Below, piece by piece: positions 26,124 to 34,799 of a DNA stretch of 53,050 bases. How positions within the stretch are numbered: position 1 is the stretch's first letter; each line of letters starts with the position of its first letter. Under the pieces are notes generated by a model. The model did not search any database and had not been told where the DNA came from. It saw only the letters and a list, made by a program, of their open reading frames with translations. The translations under genes and the position numbers were made by a program. The DNA is from an uncultured Methanobrevibacter sp. (GTDB lineage Archaea; Methanobacteriota; Methanobacteria; Methanobacteriales; Methanobacteriaceae): contig NZ_CALGFC010000073.1 of NCBI RefSeq assembly GCF_937881195.1, positions 1 to 53,050 on the forward strand. The letters run 5' to 3'.

Positions 26124-27539
26124 TTATCTCCGGTCAATTAATCTTTTTGGTCTTCCTTTTACTTTATAAAATTCAAGTTTTCCTTTTTCTAAAAAATTAA
26201 ATATAATTTCAAACTCATTATTATAATATTTTTCTTTCAAATCATCATTTTTTCTTAAAATTGATTCTATGAAATTATTTTCAATTATTTCTTGGTCTAA
26301 ATTTGATAAATTTTTACATTCAACTGATATTCTTAAGGTGTTTTGGGTGTTATCGCCATATAAGAAAGATTCATATTCTCCAGTTAAATATTCCATATTT
26401 TCTCTTTGAAATACTCCTGCTTCAATATCTACTCTATTAATCTCATTATCGAATATATTAACAGTTTCAGCATCTCTTGTGGGGTTGTTAATTTTCATAT
26501 GAGTTCTACCACAATCACATTTATCCCTTGTTATAACTGAGCTAGAATCATCGGTATCATAGTTAATTAGTAATGTCCCTGCTTTATCTCCTTTACTAAG
26601 TAGTGTTGTTAATATTATTTTTCCCTTTTCACCATCTTCTAAAAAACACGATTCAGAGCAATTAAAATTAGAATCCTCTGATAAATTTTCTAATCGCATA
26701 TTTGGATCTGCTTCTACATTATTATTATAAATATCTAAATGTATTAAGTCTTCAGGAACATGTATGCCATTTTTTTCACTACATTCTCCACACATAGTAC
26801 CTTCAGTACTTCCATATGTGTTATATACATCCACACCCCAAATTTCTTCTATATACTTCCTAGATTCGTCTGAAAAACTTTCGCCACCAGCAACTAAACG
26901 TTTTATACTCGAATCTTTTGGTTCTAGTTTATTTTCTTTCATTCGATTTGCTAATCTCAAAAATTTAAATATACTTCCAACAATACTGGTTGGCTTGTAG
27001 TTTTTAAGTATTCTTATTGGAAAAGTACATTTTCCTTCAGGTATTGTGGTTATATTCAGTTTTTTTGCAGCTAAACTCATAGATTCTGCACCAATATTCA
27101 TCCCATAGGATGCACACATAATTAGATAGTCATTTGATTTAAATCCTTGTGATTTAAAAGCACGTCCATATTTTTCAATGTATTTGTCCCAATCATTGTT
27201 AGTTAAAAAAAATGACTTTGGGGTACCTGTTGTTCCACTTGTTTCATGTATACTGACTATACTTTTATTATCTGCTGATTTAAAGTTGAATGCATTTGTT
27301 GAAGGTGGTTGATTTTTTTTGATTGTAGATCCAGATATTAGTGGAAGTTCTCTTAAATCTTCATGAGTTTTGATAAAATTAATTTCAATATTATTTTTAT
27401 CAAACCATTTTTTGTAGAATTTTGAATTTTCATATGCATATTTTATTGTATATTTGACTTTTTCATCAATTAAAGAATCTAAATCTCCTCTATCCATTGT
27501 TTCTATTTTTTCATTATAGTAGAGATTTTTTTTATTCAT
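26124..27539 (-). CDS. Coenzyme F390 synthetase-like / phenylacetate-CoA ligase family protein
   Basis: This 471-aa adenylate-forming enzyme belongs to the PaaK-like group. The nucleotide loop SGTTGTPKS is at residues 101-109 and YGSTEG follows in the middle. A Cys-rich segment (CGEC, then a distant CDCGRTH) is the usual zinc-type insertion of PaaK relatives. In Methanobacteriales this family includes coenzyme F390 synthetase, which adenylylates F420 under oxidising conditions as a redox signal. That assignment is likely but not proven, because other PaaK-like ligases occur. The C-terminal domain is Glu/Asn-rich. ATG 27539 has no good Shine-Dalgarno. It is divergent from the XTP pyrophosphatase gene. 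Confidence 0.75.
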   Translation of the reverse strand: MNKKNLYYNEKIETMDRGDLDSLIDEKVKYTIKYAYENSKFYKKWFDKNNIEINFIKTHEDLRELPLISGSTIKKNQPPSTNAFNFKSADNKSIVSIHETSGTTGTPKSFFLTNNDWDKYIEKYGRAFKSQGFKSNDYLIMCASYGMNIGAESMSLAAKKLNITTIPEGKCTFPIRILKNYKPTSIVGSIFKFLRLANRMKENKLEPKDSSIKRLVAGGESFSDESRKYIEEIWGVDVYNTYGSTEGTMCGECSEKNGIHVPEDLIHLDIYNNNVEADPNMRLENLSEDSNFNCSESCFLEDGEKGKIILTTLLSKGDKAGTLLINYDTDDSSSVITRDKCDCGRTHMKINNPTRDAETVNIFDNEINRVDIEAGVFQRENMEYLTGEYESFLYGDNTQNTLRISVECKNLSNLDQEIIENNFIESILRKNDDLKEKYYNNEFEIIFNFLEKGKLEFYKVKGRPKRLIDRR

Positions 27540-27698
27540 ATTATTATATTGTTTTTATTGACATTTTAATTTTTTGCATATACATTGTAGCTATAATATT
27601 ATTATAGTATAATTTCTTTATAGTATATTCCCTAATTGAAAAGTAAAAATTTATATTGGAAAAATATTTATAAAATTAAAAGCTATATTTTAACTATT

Positions 27699-28262
27699 AT
27701 GATAACATTTATTACTAGTAACATTCATAAAGTAGAAGAAGCAGAAAATATTTTTCGAAAATTCAATATTGAATTAGAGCATATAGACTTAGGTTACACT
27801 GAACCTCAAGGAACTCTTGAGGAAGTAGCAATAGCTGGTGCAAAATATGCTTCTCGAAAATTAAATAAACCTGTGATTGTTGAAGATGCTGGTTTATTCA
27901 TCAAAGCTTTAGAAGATTTTCCTGGGACATATTCATCTTATGTTCAGGATACAATTGGTAATAAAGGTATTTTAAAGCTTATGGATGAGTTTAAATATGA
28001 TAAAGATCGTTATGCCGAGTTCAGGTCGGTCATTGGGTATTGCGCCCCCAATATCGAGCCCAAGATTTTTTTAGGTAAAGTATCTGGAATCATTGCATTT
28101 GAAGAAATAGGTAATAAAGGTTTTGCTTTTGATCCAATTTTTTATGTTCCCAAGATGTCTAAAACATTTGGTGAATTAACAACAGATGAAAAAAATCAGT
28201 TTTCTCATAGAAGAAATTCTTTAGAATTATTTGTTAATTGGTATAAATCTAATAATGAATAA
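27699..28262 (+). CDS. XTP/dITP diphosphatase (Ham1/RdgB family)
   Basis: This enzyme hydrolyses non-canonical purine nucleoside triphosphates to the monophosphate and pyrophosphate, cleaning the nucleotide pool. The substrate loop TSNxHK is at residues 6-11. Conserved VEDAGLFI (about 68-75), FPGTYSSYV, GFAFDPIF and the C-terminal SHRRNSL are present. The 187 aa are normal. ATG 27699 is chosen since the family begins MxxxFxTxN; the 21 in-frame codons upstream are AT-rich leader. A TATA-like ATATTTATAAAA lies about 30 bases before the ATG, so the mRNA is probably leaderless. Confidence 0.95.
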   Translation: MITFITSNIHKVEEAENIFRKFNIELEHIDLGYTEPQGTLEEVAIAGAKYASRKLNKPVIVEDAGLFIKALEDFPGTYSSYVQDTIGNKGILKLMDEFKYDKDRYAEFRSVIGYCAPNIEPKIFLGKVSGIIAFEEIGNKGFAFDPIFYVPKMSKTFGELTTDEKNQFSHRRNSLELFVNWYKSNNE

Positions 28263-28559
28263 AAATTATTAATCTTTAATATATTTTTAGTTTATTATGA
28301 TTTAATTTATTAATGGTTCAATTTATTGAAAAATAAGTTTATTAAAGACTTATTTTATTAAATATTTAGTTTATTAATATTTTAATTTATTAAATATATT
28401 ATTTTTGATAATAATAGCTATTTGGGCAATTAATTAATAAATAAAAACTAATTCTAAGATTATAAAATTTATAATTAAATAATTAATTTATTATTAAGTA
28501 TTATTTAATTGTTTTTTGAATATTACTTTAATTTAATATAATATAAAGAGGTATTTACA

Positions 28560-28958
28560 ATGTCTAAACCAGAATGGGTTACATATTCAAACGAAGAAAT
28601 AGAAGAGTTCATATTAAAATTTACAAAAGAAGGTAAATCTTCAAGCGAAATTGGTGTTATATTAAGAGATCAATATGGCGTTCCTAGTGTAAAAGCAGTG
28701 ACTGGTGAAAAGATCACTACTATATTAAAAAGAAATGAACAAGCTCAAGATTATCCTGAAGATATTATGAACTTAATTAAACGTGCTGTAAATATTAGGG
28801 ATCATTTAAAAGAAAATCCAAAAGATTTACATAGTAAAAGAGGATTAACAATCATAGAATCCAGAATCAGACGTCTTGGTAAATACTATGTTAATGATGG
28901 TAAATTACCTGAAGGATGGAGATATGACCCACAAGAAGCAGCACTCCTTGTTAAATAA
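28560..28958 (+). CDS. rps15: 30S ribosomal protein S15 (archaeal/eukaryotic S13 type)
   Basis: This 132-aa small-subunit protein binds the central domain of 16S rRNA. It carries the archaeal N-terminal extension (about 45 residues, KPEWVTYSNEEIEEFILK) and the S15 core with GLTIIESRIRRLGKYY near the C-terminus. GAGG lies before the ATG. The RecJ-like gene follows 19 bases after the stop codon, an arrangement seen in other archaea that links ribosomal and replisome genes. C-ending codons are slightly enriched, as expected for a highly expressed gene. Confidence 0.97.
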   Translation: MSKPEWVTYSNEEIEEFILKFTKEGKSSSEIGVILRDQYGVPSVKAVTGEKITTILKRNEQAQDYPEDIMNLIKRAVNIRDHLKENPKDLHSKRGLTIIESRIRRLGKYYVNDGKLPEGWRYDPQEAALLVK

Positions 28959-28977
28959 GGGTAATGAAGCTTCTGAC

Positions 28978-30294
28978 ATGATATCTAGGCATTTAGAAGA
29001 TAATCATGTTATAAGAATAATTTCTCATAATGATGCAGATGGTCTTTCTGCAGCGGGTGTAATAGCTAATGCTATAAAAGAGGAAGGTGGTCAATTTCAT
29101 ACCACTATCCTTTCTCGTTTAAAACCAGAAAATTTGAAAGAATTATCTAAAGAAAAATATGATTTATTTATTTTTTCTGATATGGGAAGTGCATTTTTAA
29201 ATATTATTAATAAGTTTAAATCAGAAGTTATTGTTGCTGATCATCATCAAGTTGATAATATTGAACCAGAGGATCATGTTGTCCATGTAAACCCTCATAT
29301 TTTCGGTATTGATGGTAGTAAAGAATTGAGTGGTGCTGGAGCCGCTTATTTAAGTGTTAGAAATTTAGGAGATAATAAAAATAAGAAACATTTAGCTCCT
29401 CTTGCTCTAGTTGGTGCTTTTGGAGATATGCAATTTCAGGATGGGTTTATTGGCACAAATGAGCTAATCGTTGAAGATGGAAAAGAATTTGGAAATTTAG
29501 AAATACATCAAGATCTCAAAATTGTTTCTAAAACACAAGAACCATTGTACAAATCTTTGGCATATACTTTAAATCCTGCTATTCCTGGATTAACAGGAGA
29601 CATTGAAGGATCAATGGAATTTTTAGAAAAAATGGGCATTTCTTATGGAATAAAATTCACTGATCTTGAAGATGAAGAAAAAGATGTTTTAAAAGATGGA
29701 TTAATTAATTTGAATCCTGATATTTTTGGAGATATTTACAGTATTCCTAAAGAAAATCCTATTTTAAGAAACCTTGAAGAATATTCATATATTTTAGATT
29801 CTTGTGGAAAAAACAAAAAAACAGGGCTTGGTTTATCTATAGCTCTTGGAGAACGTGCTGAAGCACTTGATGCCGCTTTGAATCTTCAAAAGAAATATAG
29901 GGATCAATTAATAAAAGGAATGGAATGGATTAAAAGAGAAGGTGCTAGCCAATTGGATTTTATTCAATATCTTTATAGTGAAGATAAAGTTTTAAAAAGC
30001 GTTATGGGCACTATTTCTAGTGTAGGAATCTCTGCAGGAATTTTAAATAGTGAAAAACCAGTTTTATCATTGGCTAGGATGCATAAAGATATTAAAGTTT
30101 CTGGAAGAACAACAAGAAAAATGATAAATAAAGGCGTAGACCTAGGAAAAGCTCTTCATGATAGCTCATTAAGCTTTGGTGGCCAAGGTGGGGGACATGA
30201 TATAGCTGCAGGTGCTATGATTCCTTATAAAGAGAAAAATAACTTTTTAAACTTAGTAAATGATATGATTGAACATCAAATTAAAAATAATTAA
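28978..30294 (+). CDS. Archaeal RecJ-like DHH phosphoesterase/exonuclease
   Basis: This is a single-strand-specific nuclease-type protein of the DHH/DHHA1 superfamily, related to bacterial RecJ and eukaryotic Cdc45; the GINS-associated nuclease GAN is one archaeal example. Motif I HNDADG is at residues 17-22, motif III DHHQ follows in the first third, and the C-terminal DHHA1 motif is GGQGGGHDIAAG. The gene has about 438 aa from ATG 28978. That start is chosen because conserved sequence begins at once. An in-frame TTG at 28948 would overlap the S15 gene. The ribosome site is weak (AAGGGTAAT), so translation may be coupled to rps15. A role in replication or in single-strand DNA/RNA turnover is inferred. 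Confidence 0.9.
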   Translation: MISRHLEDNHVIRIISHNDADGLSAAGVIANAIKEEGGQFHTTILSRLKPENLKELSKEKYDLFIFSDMGSAFLNIINKFKSEVIVADHHQVDNIEPEDHVVHVNPHIFGIDGSKELSGAGAAYLSVRNLGDNKNKKHLAPLALVGAFGDMQFQDGFIGTNELIVEDGKEFGNLEIHQDLKIVSKTQEPLYKSLAYTLNPAIPGLTGDIEGSMEFLEKMGISYGIKFTDLEDEEKDVLKDGLINLNPDIFGDIYSIPKENPILRNLEEYSYILDSCGKNKKTGLGLSIALGERAEALDAALNLQKKYRDQLIKGMEWIKREGASQLDFIQYLYSEDKVLKSVMGTISSVGISAGILNSEKPVLSLARMHKDIKVSGRTTRKMINKGVDLGKALHDSSLSFGGQGGGHDIAAGAMIPYKEKNNFLNLVNDMIEHQIKNN

Positions 30295-30778
30295 TTTTTT
30301 ATTTTTTTTATTTTTTGCTAGCTTTAATAAGATAAGAGGTTATTTTTAGTTAATATTTTTAAATTTTTCTAATTATAATTATATATTTAATTATTATAAT
30401 GCTCTTTAATTATTTCAATTTTAATTATTTAAACTATTATTTAATTATTTCAATATAATTCAATTATTTTAATATTATTCATTTATTTCAATATAATTTA
30501 CTTATTTCAATATAATTTACTTATTTCAATATCATTTAGTTATTTTAATATTATTCATTTATTTCAATATAATTTAGTTATTTCAATATAATTCAATTAT
30601 TTCAATATCATTTAGTTATTTTAATATTATTCATTTATTTCAATATAATTTAGTTATTTCAATATAATTCAATTATTTTAATATTATCCATTTATTTCAA
30701 TATTAGTTAATTATTTTAAAATTATTAGTAATTTTTTGAATTAAATATTTTTGATTTAAAATTTAATAGGGGATTCAA
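30295..30778. other. AT-rich spacer before acnX
   Basis: This spacer is mostly filled by the 19-bp repeat array. It ends with ATAGGGGATT, a ribosome-site-like stretch before ATG 30779. Confidence 0.55.
30445..30728. repeat. 19-bp tandem repeat array, about 15 units, with 76-bp higher-order period
   Basis: The unit is TTATTTCAATATAATTTAG with variants ending CAA, CAT, TAC or TAG and C at position 13 in some units. Starts are every 19 bases from 30445. From 30521 the four-variant block (TCATTTAG, TATTCAT, AATTTAG, AATTCAA) recurs at 30597, giving a 76-base higher-order repeat. There are no unique spacers, so this is not CRISPR. Confidence 0.92.
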
Positions 30779-31993
30779 ATGTATTTGAATAAAGAAGAAG
30801 AAAAAATGTATGATGGTACATATGGAGATACTGTAAGAAAAAGTATGGAGATATTAGTTGCATTAGGAGATATTTATGGCGCAGAAAATCTTGTTAATAT
30901 TACTTCTGCTCAAATATCTGGTGTTTCTTATAAAACTATTGGCGATGCCGGTCTTGAATATCTTCAAGATTTAGCTGCTGGTCAGGGTTTGAATAGTAAT
31001 CCTATTACAAAAGTCCCTTCTACTTTAAATCCTGCAGGAACAGATCTTGACAATTGGGAAACTCTTGGATTTTCTTCAGAATTTTCTAAAAAACAAAATG
31101 AAATTGTGGATGCATATGGAATGCTTGGAATTTCTAAAACCTGTACTTGTACTCCGTATTTAGTAGGTAATGTTCCAAGGTTTAAAGATCATGTGGCATG
31201 GTCCGAATCTTCAGCAGTTGCTTATGTAAATTCTGTTATAGGTGCTAGAACTAATCGTGAAGGAGGTCCTAGTGCATTAGCTGCTTCTATATGTGGTAAA
31301 ACTCCGATGTATGGTTATCATTTAGAAAAAAATAGGAAGGCTAGTCTTCTAGTAGAGCTTGAAGTTCCGATAAAAGGAATCGATTATGGGGCATTAGGCT
31401 ATATGGTTGGTAAAGAGGTTGGAGATGGTGTTCCTTATTTTATTTTTAAAAATGAGTCTACTAACACCGAATTAAAATCTCTTGGAGCTGCACTTGCATC
31501 TTCTGGGGCTGTTGCACTATATCATGTTGAAAACCAAACTCCTGAGTATAATAATGCTGGTAAAAATGAGTTGATTGAAGATAGTAATAATATTTTTATC
31601 ACAGCTTCTGATATTAAAAATACCTTTGAAAATTTAACAAACTCATCTAAAAATGAGGCAGATTTGGTTTGTTTAGGCTGTCCGCATGCTTCTTTAGAAG
31701 AAATCAAAGAAATTGCAGATATTGTTGTAAATAAGAAAATAAAAAATGATTTATGGGTATGTACTTCTATAAATGTTAAAGCAGCTTCAGATAGAATGGG
31801 TTATACAAAAATAATCGAATCTGCAGGTGGACATATAGTATGTGATACTTGTATGGTTGTTGCACCGATTGAAGATATGGGATATGAAACAATTGGTGTA
31901 AATTCTGCAAAGGCAGCTAACTATGTACCTACTATGTGCGGTTTAGATGTGATATTCGATGATGCAAAAAATTTAATAAAATTTGAACCTTAA
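30779..31993 (+). CDS. Aconitase X large subunit / phosphomevalonate dehydratase catalytic subunit
   Basis: The 404-aa protein belongs to the aconitase X (DUF521) family. In archaea the large subunit plus a small swivel subunit dehydrates (R)-5-phosphomevalonate to trans-anhydromevalonate phosphate, a step of the archaeal mevalonate route to isoprenoid lipids. Conserved parts are ITSAQISGVSYKT (41-53), the cysteines in KTCTCTPYL (120-128), ARTNREGGPSA (156-166), CLGCPHAS (298-305) and the late CDTCMV and MCGL cysteines; several of these ligate the iron-sulfur cluster. The small subunit gene is not adjacent and must be elsewhere. ATG 30779 follows AGGGGATT. The gene stands alone after a repeat array. 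Confidence 0.92.
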   Translation: MYLNKEEEKMYDGTYGDTVRKSMEILVALGDIYGAENLVNITSAQISGVSYKTIGDAGLEYLQDLAAGQGLNSNPITKVPSTLNPAGTDLDNWETLGFSSEFSKKQNEIVDAYGMLGISKTCTCTPYLVGNVPRFKDHVAWSESSAVAYVNSVIGARTNREGGPSALAASICGKTPMYGYHLEKNRKASLLVELEVPIKGIDYGALGYMVGKEVGDGVPYFIFKNESTNTELKSLGAALASSGAVALYHVENQTPEYNNAGKNELIEDSNNIFITASDIKNTFENLTNSSKNEADLVCLGCPHASLEEIKEIADIVVNKKIKNDLWVCTSINVKAASDRMGYTKIIESAGGHIVCDTCMVVAPIEDMGYETIGVNSAKAANYVPTMCGLDVIFDDAKNLIKFEP

Positions 31994-32247
31994 TTCTATT
32001 AACTATATTTTAATTAAACCATTTCATTTTCATATAATTTATAAAAGTTATTTTATAATTAAAGTATTATTTTATAAAAGTTATTTTATAATTAAAGTAT
32101 TATTATAATAACAATAATAATCTTTATTAATTAATTATTAAATTATTTAATTTTTCTCTGATTTTTTGCATATTTCTTTTGGATTATAAATTACTTTTCA
32201 GTTGCTCCCAAAAATTAATAATGTATAATTATTATAAAATATTAATA

Positions 32248-33363
32248 ATGAATACTTTAAGAAAAATGCAAGTTTTAAGTGATTCTGCTCAGTATGATAT
32301 TTGTGATTATGTAAATCACTATAAAAAATCAGATATCAATCTCCCAGGCATTTACAATGCAACAGGACCTGATGGATGTAAAATCCCTCTTTTCAAAACA
32401 TTAATGACTAATAAATGTGTCAATGATTGTAAATATTGTATTAATCAATCTAAAAGGAATTTTACAAGGATAGAATTAGATCCTAATGAGTTAGCTAGGG
32501 CTTTTCTTAATTATTATGATAATGACTATGTACAAGGATTATTTTTGAGTTCTGGAATTGCAAAGAATATAGATCAAACTATGGAAAACATGCTTGAAGT
32601 AGTCAACATTCTTAGAAAAGATTATGGTTATGATGATTATATTCACTTTAAAGTTATTCCTGGTGCTAGTAAAGATTCGATTAAAAGGGCCATGTTTTTA
32701 GCTAATAGGGTAAGTTTAAATATTGAATCTGCAACTTCAGATGGATTATCAGACATATCCTCTACTAAAGATTATAATAAGGATATTTTAAAAAGAATTA
32801 GTTGGATAAATTCTATATCTAAGAAAAAAAACTCTATGATGTGTTCTAGTTCTACAACACAAATGATTGTTGGTGCAAATGATGAAACAGACTTAGAAGT
32901 ATTATCTAGAATAAAATCTCTGTATAAAAATTATGATTTATCTAGAAGCTATTTTAGTGCATTTTCACCAGTAGAAGGAACTGAATTAGAAAAAAAAGAA
33001 GAATGTAATAAAGAAAGAACATCAAAATTATATCATGCAGATGCATTATTAAATACATATAAATTTGATTTAAATGAGCTTGTTTTTGAACAAAATAATC
33101 AACTTTCACTCAATGAAGATCCAAAATATCTATCTGCATTGAATAGGGATATTTTTCCATTGGAAATTAATTCAGCTTCATTTTATGAGTTAATAAGGGT
33201 ACCAGGTATAGGAACAATTTCGGCTAAAAGAATTATGTCTATTAGAAAGAAAAAACCATTCATAAAATTAGAAGAATTAAAAAAATTGGGTGTTGTTATA
33301 GATAGGGCTGAACCATTCATAAAATTATCTGGTAATTATCAAATAGCTTTGGATAATTATTGA
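32248..33363 (+). CDS. Radical SAM protein with C-terminal helix-hairpin-helix, putative DNA modification/repair
   Basis: A radical SAM core with the CxxxCxxC cluster motif (Cys57, Cys61, Cys64 in TNKCVNDCKYCINQ) is followed by a helix-hairpin-helix DNA-binding motif near the C-terminus (VPGIGTISAKRI). The best match is the TIGR03916-type family of putative DNA repair radical SAM proteins, which in bacteria is normally paired with a uracil-DNA-glycosylase-like protein. That partner is not adjacent here. Family starts resemble MxxLxKMxVLSDSAQYD, so ATG 32248 (371 aa) is chosen over two ATGs upstream. There is no Shine-Dalgarno, so the mRNA may be leaderless. It follows acnX by 254 bases. Confidence 0.82.
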   Translation: MNTLRKMQVLSDSAQYDICDYVNHYKKSDINLPGIYNATGPDGCKIPLFKTLMTNKCVNDCKYCINQSKRNFTRIELDPNELARAFLNYYDNDYVQGLFLSSGIAKNIDQTMENMLEVVNILRKDYGYDDYIHFKVIPGASKDSIKRAMFLANRVSLNIESATSDGLSDISSTKDYNKDILKRISWINSISKKKNSMMCSSSTTQMIVGANDETDLEVLSRIKSLYKNYDLSRSYFSAFSPVEGTELEKKEECNKERTSKLYHADALLNTYKFDLNELVFEQNNQLSLNEDPKYLSALNRDIFPLEINSASFYELIRVPGIGTISAKRIMSIRKKKPFIKLEELKKLGVVIDRAEPFIKLSGNYQIALDNY

Positions 33364-33403
33364 ATTTATTTATGTTAATTATATTATCTATATCTATTCA
33401 TGA

Positions 33404-34615
33404 TTATCTATATTTGGCTCTTTGATTCCAAATTGCTTTCATGGATTTAAAACCATTATTTTTTGGAGGATTTTTTAAGTCAAAGTTATTTATCAATTCA
33501 ATGATTTTTTCAATAGATATTTGGCTATTTTCAAGAAGTTTTTTCCCATCAGGTTTTGTAACATTGATTTCCATTTCAGAATCGATTTTGCCATTATTTG
33601 ATTTGTTATTTATAAGTTCAATACCTGATTTATTAAAACTATTTAAAAATTTAGAAATTTGATCAATTTCAAGAATTGGAATATTTAATTCATTAGCTAA
33701 ATCAACACTACCATGTTTTTCATGAAAACCTGCTATCTTTATTGATGGTGTCTCTAAAACGCCTGCTTCTATTGTCATTCCCATTCCTGCCCCATAAATC
33801 ATTAGTGGTGCTGATTTCACAAGAGTTAAAAGTTCAACATATTCATCTAATACTTTTAATTTTGGAGAATTGACTAAATTTTCAATTAATTCTTTTTTAA
33901 ACCGATATGGTGCTATTAATGTTGGAAAATTAGCTTTTTCAATGGCATTTATTAAATTTTTTAAATCGCTATTCTTTAAATCTCCACCTAAAACCACTAA
34001 AATAAAGTCAGAAAAACCATATTTTTCAATAAGCTCTTCTTTGGATATTGATTTTTTACTATTAATATATTCATTCACATATTTTGCCATTGGATATCCA
34101 CGAATATTTTTGATATTATTCTCATCAATCAGGTATTTATTTTTTAGAAAATCATTATATTTCTCTTGGGGAACAGTTATTAAGTTTGAATAAGCTATTG
34201 TTTCAATAGGGTTATAAACATCTTGTTCAATATGAATCACAGGAATTCTTAAAAATTTTGCCGCAGTTATTGATTTTCTAACATCTCCTGCATTCCCACA
34301 GGTGATTAAAAGGTCTATTTTTTTCCCACTTAGTGCAGATAACGCCTTGATGCTGTCTTTAGCTATTAAACAGGCTAGTTCAAGGTTATTTCTTTTTACT
34401 TTTCCTCCACCTCTACCTTCCCCTATAGAGAATGTTTGATAGCAATAAGGTTTAATTAGTTCATAAGCTCCAGATCCATGAGTTAAACCAAATATTTTAC
34501 TTTTTTTCCAATTTAATTTTCCCTCTATTTCTAGCTCCTTTAATTTTTTTATTATTGGAATAAAAGTTTTTGCAGGGGTTAATTCACATGCAATAGCTAT
34601 TCTAATTTCTTCCAA
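33404..34615 (-). CDS. Putative GT-B-fold glycosyltransferase (MurG/LpxB/epimerase-like)
   Basis: The 403-aa soluble protein has two Rossmann-like halves. The first has a CELTPAKTFIPIIKKL start, then LLITCGNAGD and IPVIHIEQDVYNPIE, similar to the HxExG region of UDP-GlcNAc 2-epimerase. The second has FILVVLGGD and a GAGMGMTIEAGVLETPSIKI block similar to the nucleotide-sugar site of MurG, LpxB and DUF354 proteins. A nucleotide-sugar transferase or epimerase role is inferred; the exact family is not certain. The TTG start at 34615 follows GAGGGTGATTAG. It lies downstream of the Wzy-like polymerase gene on the same strand (184-base gap), so both may make a surface glycan or pseudomurein precursor. 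Confidence 0.6.
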   Translation of the reverse strand: MEEIRIAIACELTPAKTFIPIIKKLKELEIEGKLNWKKSKIFGLTHGSGAYELIKPYCYQTFSIGEGRGGGKVKRNNLELACLIAKDSIKALSALSGKKIDLLITCGNAGDVRKSITAAKFLRIPVIHIEQDVYNPIETIAYSNLITVPQEKYNDFLKNKYLIDENNIKNIRGYPMAKYVNEYINSKKSISKEELIEKYGFSDFILVVLGGDLKNSDLKNLINAIEKANFPTLIAPYRFKKELIENLVNSPKLKVLDEYVELLTLVKSAPLMIYGAGMGMTIEAGVLETPSIKIAGFHEKHGSVDLANELNIPILEIDQISKFLNSFNKSGIELINNKSNNGKIDSEMEINVTKPDGKKLLENSQISIEKIIELINNFDLKNPPKNNGFKSMKAIWNQRAKYR

Positions 34616-34799
34616 CTAATCACCCTCTTATTATTCTTATTTTTAATCCTTTTTACTTTTTTAGCTTTATTTTATTCTATAATTATGTATTCTTTTTAAT
34701 TTTTAATTTATTATTCTTTAAAATAATTTTTTATTCACTATCATTTTCTATTAATTATCATTTTTATATTCATTATCATTTTCTATTAATTATTAGTTG

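Noticed and set aside
30445..30728. Possible CRISPR array
   Set aside because: Units are contiguous 19-mers without unique spacers, and no cas gene is present.
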